Below, piece after piece: positions 31,255 through 32,280 of a stretch of DNA of 32,280 bases. Source of the stretch: Desulfovibrio sp. GTDB taxonomy: Bacteria > Desulfobacterota > Desulfovibrionia > Desulfovibrionales > Desulfovibrionaceae. The stretch is taken from NCBI GenBank assembly GCA_028708865.1, contig JAQVYA010000016.1, forward strand, positions 1-32,280, written 5' to 3'. Below the pieces are notes generated by a model. That model made no database searches. It was not told where the DNA came from and worked only from the letters and a program-made list of their open reading frames with translations. How positions within the stretch are numbered: the stretch's first letter is position 1; each line of letters opens with the position of its first letter. The translations under genes and the position numbers were made by a program.

Positions 31255-32280
31255 ATGACGATCAGCGCAACGAAACATCTTCATTTTTCGGCCGGTTCGG
31301 GGCTGCTTGTGGCCGGAACCAGGTCCGGCTGCGGCAAGACTTCGGTAAGCCTCGGGCTCATGGCGGCCCTGGCCCGTCGCGGCCTGACGGTACAGCCCTT
31401 CAAGTCCGGACCTGACTTTATCGATCCGCTGCATCATGCCCGGGCCGCGGGCCGGACCTCCCACAACCTGGACGGTTGGATGCTGGAACGCCATGTAGTG
31501 GCCGACATTTTTCAACGCCACACGCCCGAAGGAAGCGTGGCCGTGGTAGAAGGGGCCATGGGACTGTTTGACGGGGCCTCCGGCACTTCGGCTTCCGGTT
31601 CTTCGGAAGAATTGGCCCGTTGGCTGGCACTGCCCGTGCTGCTGGTGGTGGACGCTTCTTCCATGGCCCGCTCCGTGGCCGCTCTGGTGCGCGGGTATTT
31701 GGAGTTTTGTCCGGACCTGCCCTTTGCCGGAGTGGTGTTGAACCGTGTGGGCAGCCCGGCCCATGCGGAATTGTTGAGCGAGGCCTTGGAAGCGGCCTTG
31801 CCCGGATGCGCCAATCCCGCCCCTCTCCTGGGCCTGCTTCCGCGCACTGCCGGGCTGGAATTGCCGTCTCGGCATTTGGGTTTGGTCACGCCGGAGCCGC
31901 AGGACAGGGAGCCTGCGCCGGAAAGGGAAGAAGACGTGTATGACCGGCTGGCAGGCTGGGTGGAGGAGCACCTGGACCTGGACGCGCTGCTGCGCAGAAT
32001 TGCCAAGCAGAGTCCTGGCGCTGCACAGGATGCTTGTTCAATGCTGGAGTCTTTGGGCCTTCAGGAGCCGGCAGCCATCCCGAGCCGGTTCGGGGCCATC
32101 TCATTTCGGTCCGGAGCCAGACCCGTTATAGGAGTGGCCCGGGACGCGGCTTTTTGTTTTTGCTACGCGGAGAATCTGCGGCTTTTGGAAGCGGCGGGAG
32201 CGGATCTCAAGTTTTTTTCTCCTCTGACGGACCAGGCCCTGCCTCCGGGACTGGACGGGCTGTATCTGCCGGGGGGCTAC
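31255..32280 (+). CDS. cobB: Cobyrinate a,c-diamide synthase, N-terminal part (cut by window end)
   Basis: Glutamine-dependent amidation of the a and c carboxylates of cobyrinic acid in vitamin B12 synthesis; named CbiA in the anaerobic route, which fits an anaerobe. The first 342 residues are present, open to the window end. The ATP-binding domain shows the P-loop-like GTRSGCGKTSVSLGLMAAL (about 22-40), then QPFKSGPDFIDPLHH (about 47-61), HNLDGWML and VVEGAMGLFDG (about 98-108). The class I amidotransferase domain begins near residue 288 (VIGVARDAAFCFCYAENL) and the frame ends at LYLPGGY, just before its nucleophile region. The ATG at 31255 has GGAG about 9 bases upstream. No cobalamin riboswitch is seen in the 120-base gap before it. 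Confidence 0.95.
   Translation, partial: MTISATKHLHFSAGSGLLVAGTRSGCGKTSVSLGLMAALARRGLTVQPFKSGPDFIDPLHHARAAGRTSHNLDGWMLERHVVADIFQRHTPEGSVAVVEGAMGLFDGASGTSASGSSEELARWLALPVLLVVDASSMARSVAALVRGYLEFCPDLPFAGVVLNRVGSPAHAELLSEALEAALPGCANPAPLLGLLPRTAGLELPSRHLGLVTPEPQDREPAPEREEDVYDRLAGWVEEHLDLDALLRRIAKQSPGAAQDACSMLESLGLQEPAAIPSRFGAISFRSGARPVIGVARDAAFCFCYAENLRLLEAAGADLKFFSPLTDQALPPGLDGLYLPGGY

Overview
The window looks like chromosomal DNA from a GC-rich member of the Desulfovibrionales (sulfate-reducing bacteria). This is inferred from gene content and style: a TAXI-type TRAP transporter, short-form cytochrome bd, a long 'mixed-type' phosphofructokinase, many dCACHE/PAS/HAMP signalling proteins, and a TPR protein of a type I associate with Desulfovibrio. 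No rRNA or marker gene is present to confirm it. I saw no insertion sequence, phage gene, CRISPR array or tRNA.

Layout. 1-2.4 kb: htpX (cut by the window start) and a small heat-shock protein on the minus strand, divergent from pfkA. 2.4-5.2 kb: cydAB, preceded by a 390-bp leader region containing inverted repeats and closed by a clear terminator. 5.3-7.5 kb: a YgjV-type membrane protein, a BaiN/HI0933-type flavoprotein, and a 27-residue single-pass membrane miniprotein with its own ribosome site and terminator. 7.7-10.5 kb: exonuclease III, then a NhaC-family antiporter whose leader folds on paper like a riboswitch. 10.8-14.4 kb: a dCACHE chemoreceptor and a convergent NYN-LOTUS putative RNase with a perfect operator palindrome at its promoter. 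14.8-19.5 kb (minus): malic enzyme, fused TRAP permease and TAXI binding lipoprotein. 19.8-22.0 kb (minus): cyclopropane fatty acid synthase and a zinc-ribbon methyltransferase. 22.3-25.4 kb (minus): a NarL-type regulator overlapping its histidine kinase, whose periplasmic domain resembles DctB. 25.6-31.1 kb (plus): trmJ, then a tightly overlapping trio of periplasmic binding protein, HAMP-PAS-GGDEF-EAL protein and TPR protein. 31.3 kb to the end: cobyrinate a,c-diamide synthase, cut by the window end.

How it fits together. Two themes stand out. One is possible dicarboxylate use: a DctB-like sensor kinase, a TAXI-TRAP importer and malic enzyme lie within 11 kb. The other is periplasmic signal input: the binding protein coupled to a c-di-GMP enzyme, with no ABC permease beside it, resembles a sensor pair rather than a transporter. 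The most interesting candidates for something undescribed are the structured antiporter leader (8563-8662), the orphan membrane miniprotein (7380-7463, possibly CydX-like), and the binding protein/GGDEF-EAL/TPR operon (26499-31134). All functional calls rest on reading the sequence and on family knowledge; no searches or folding programs were run.
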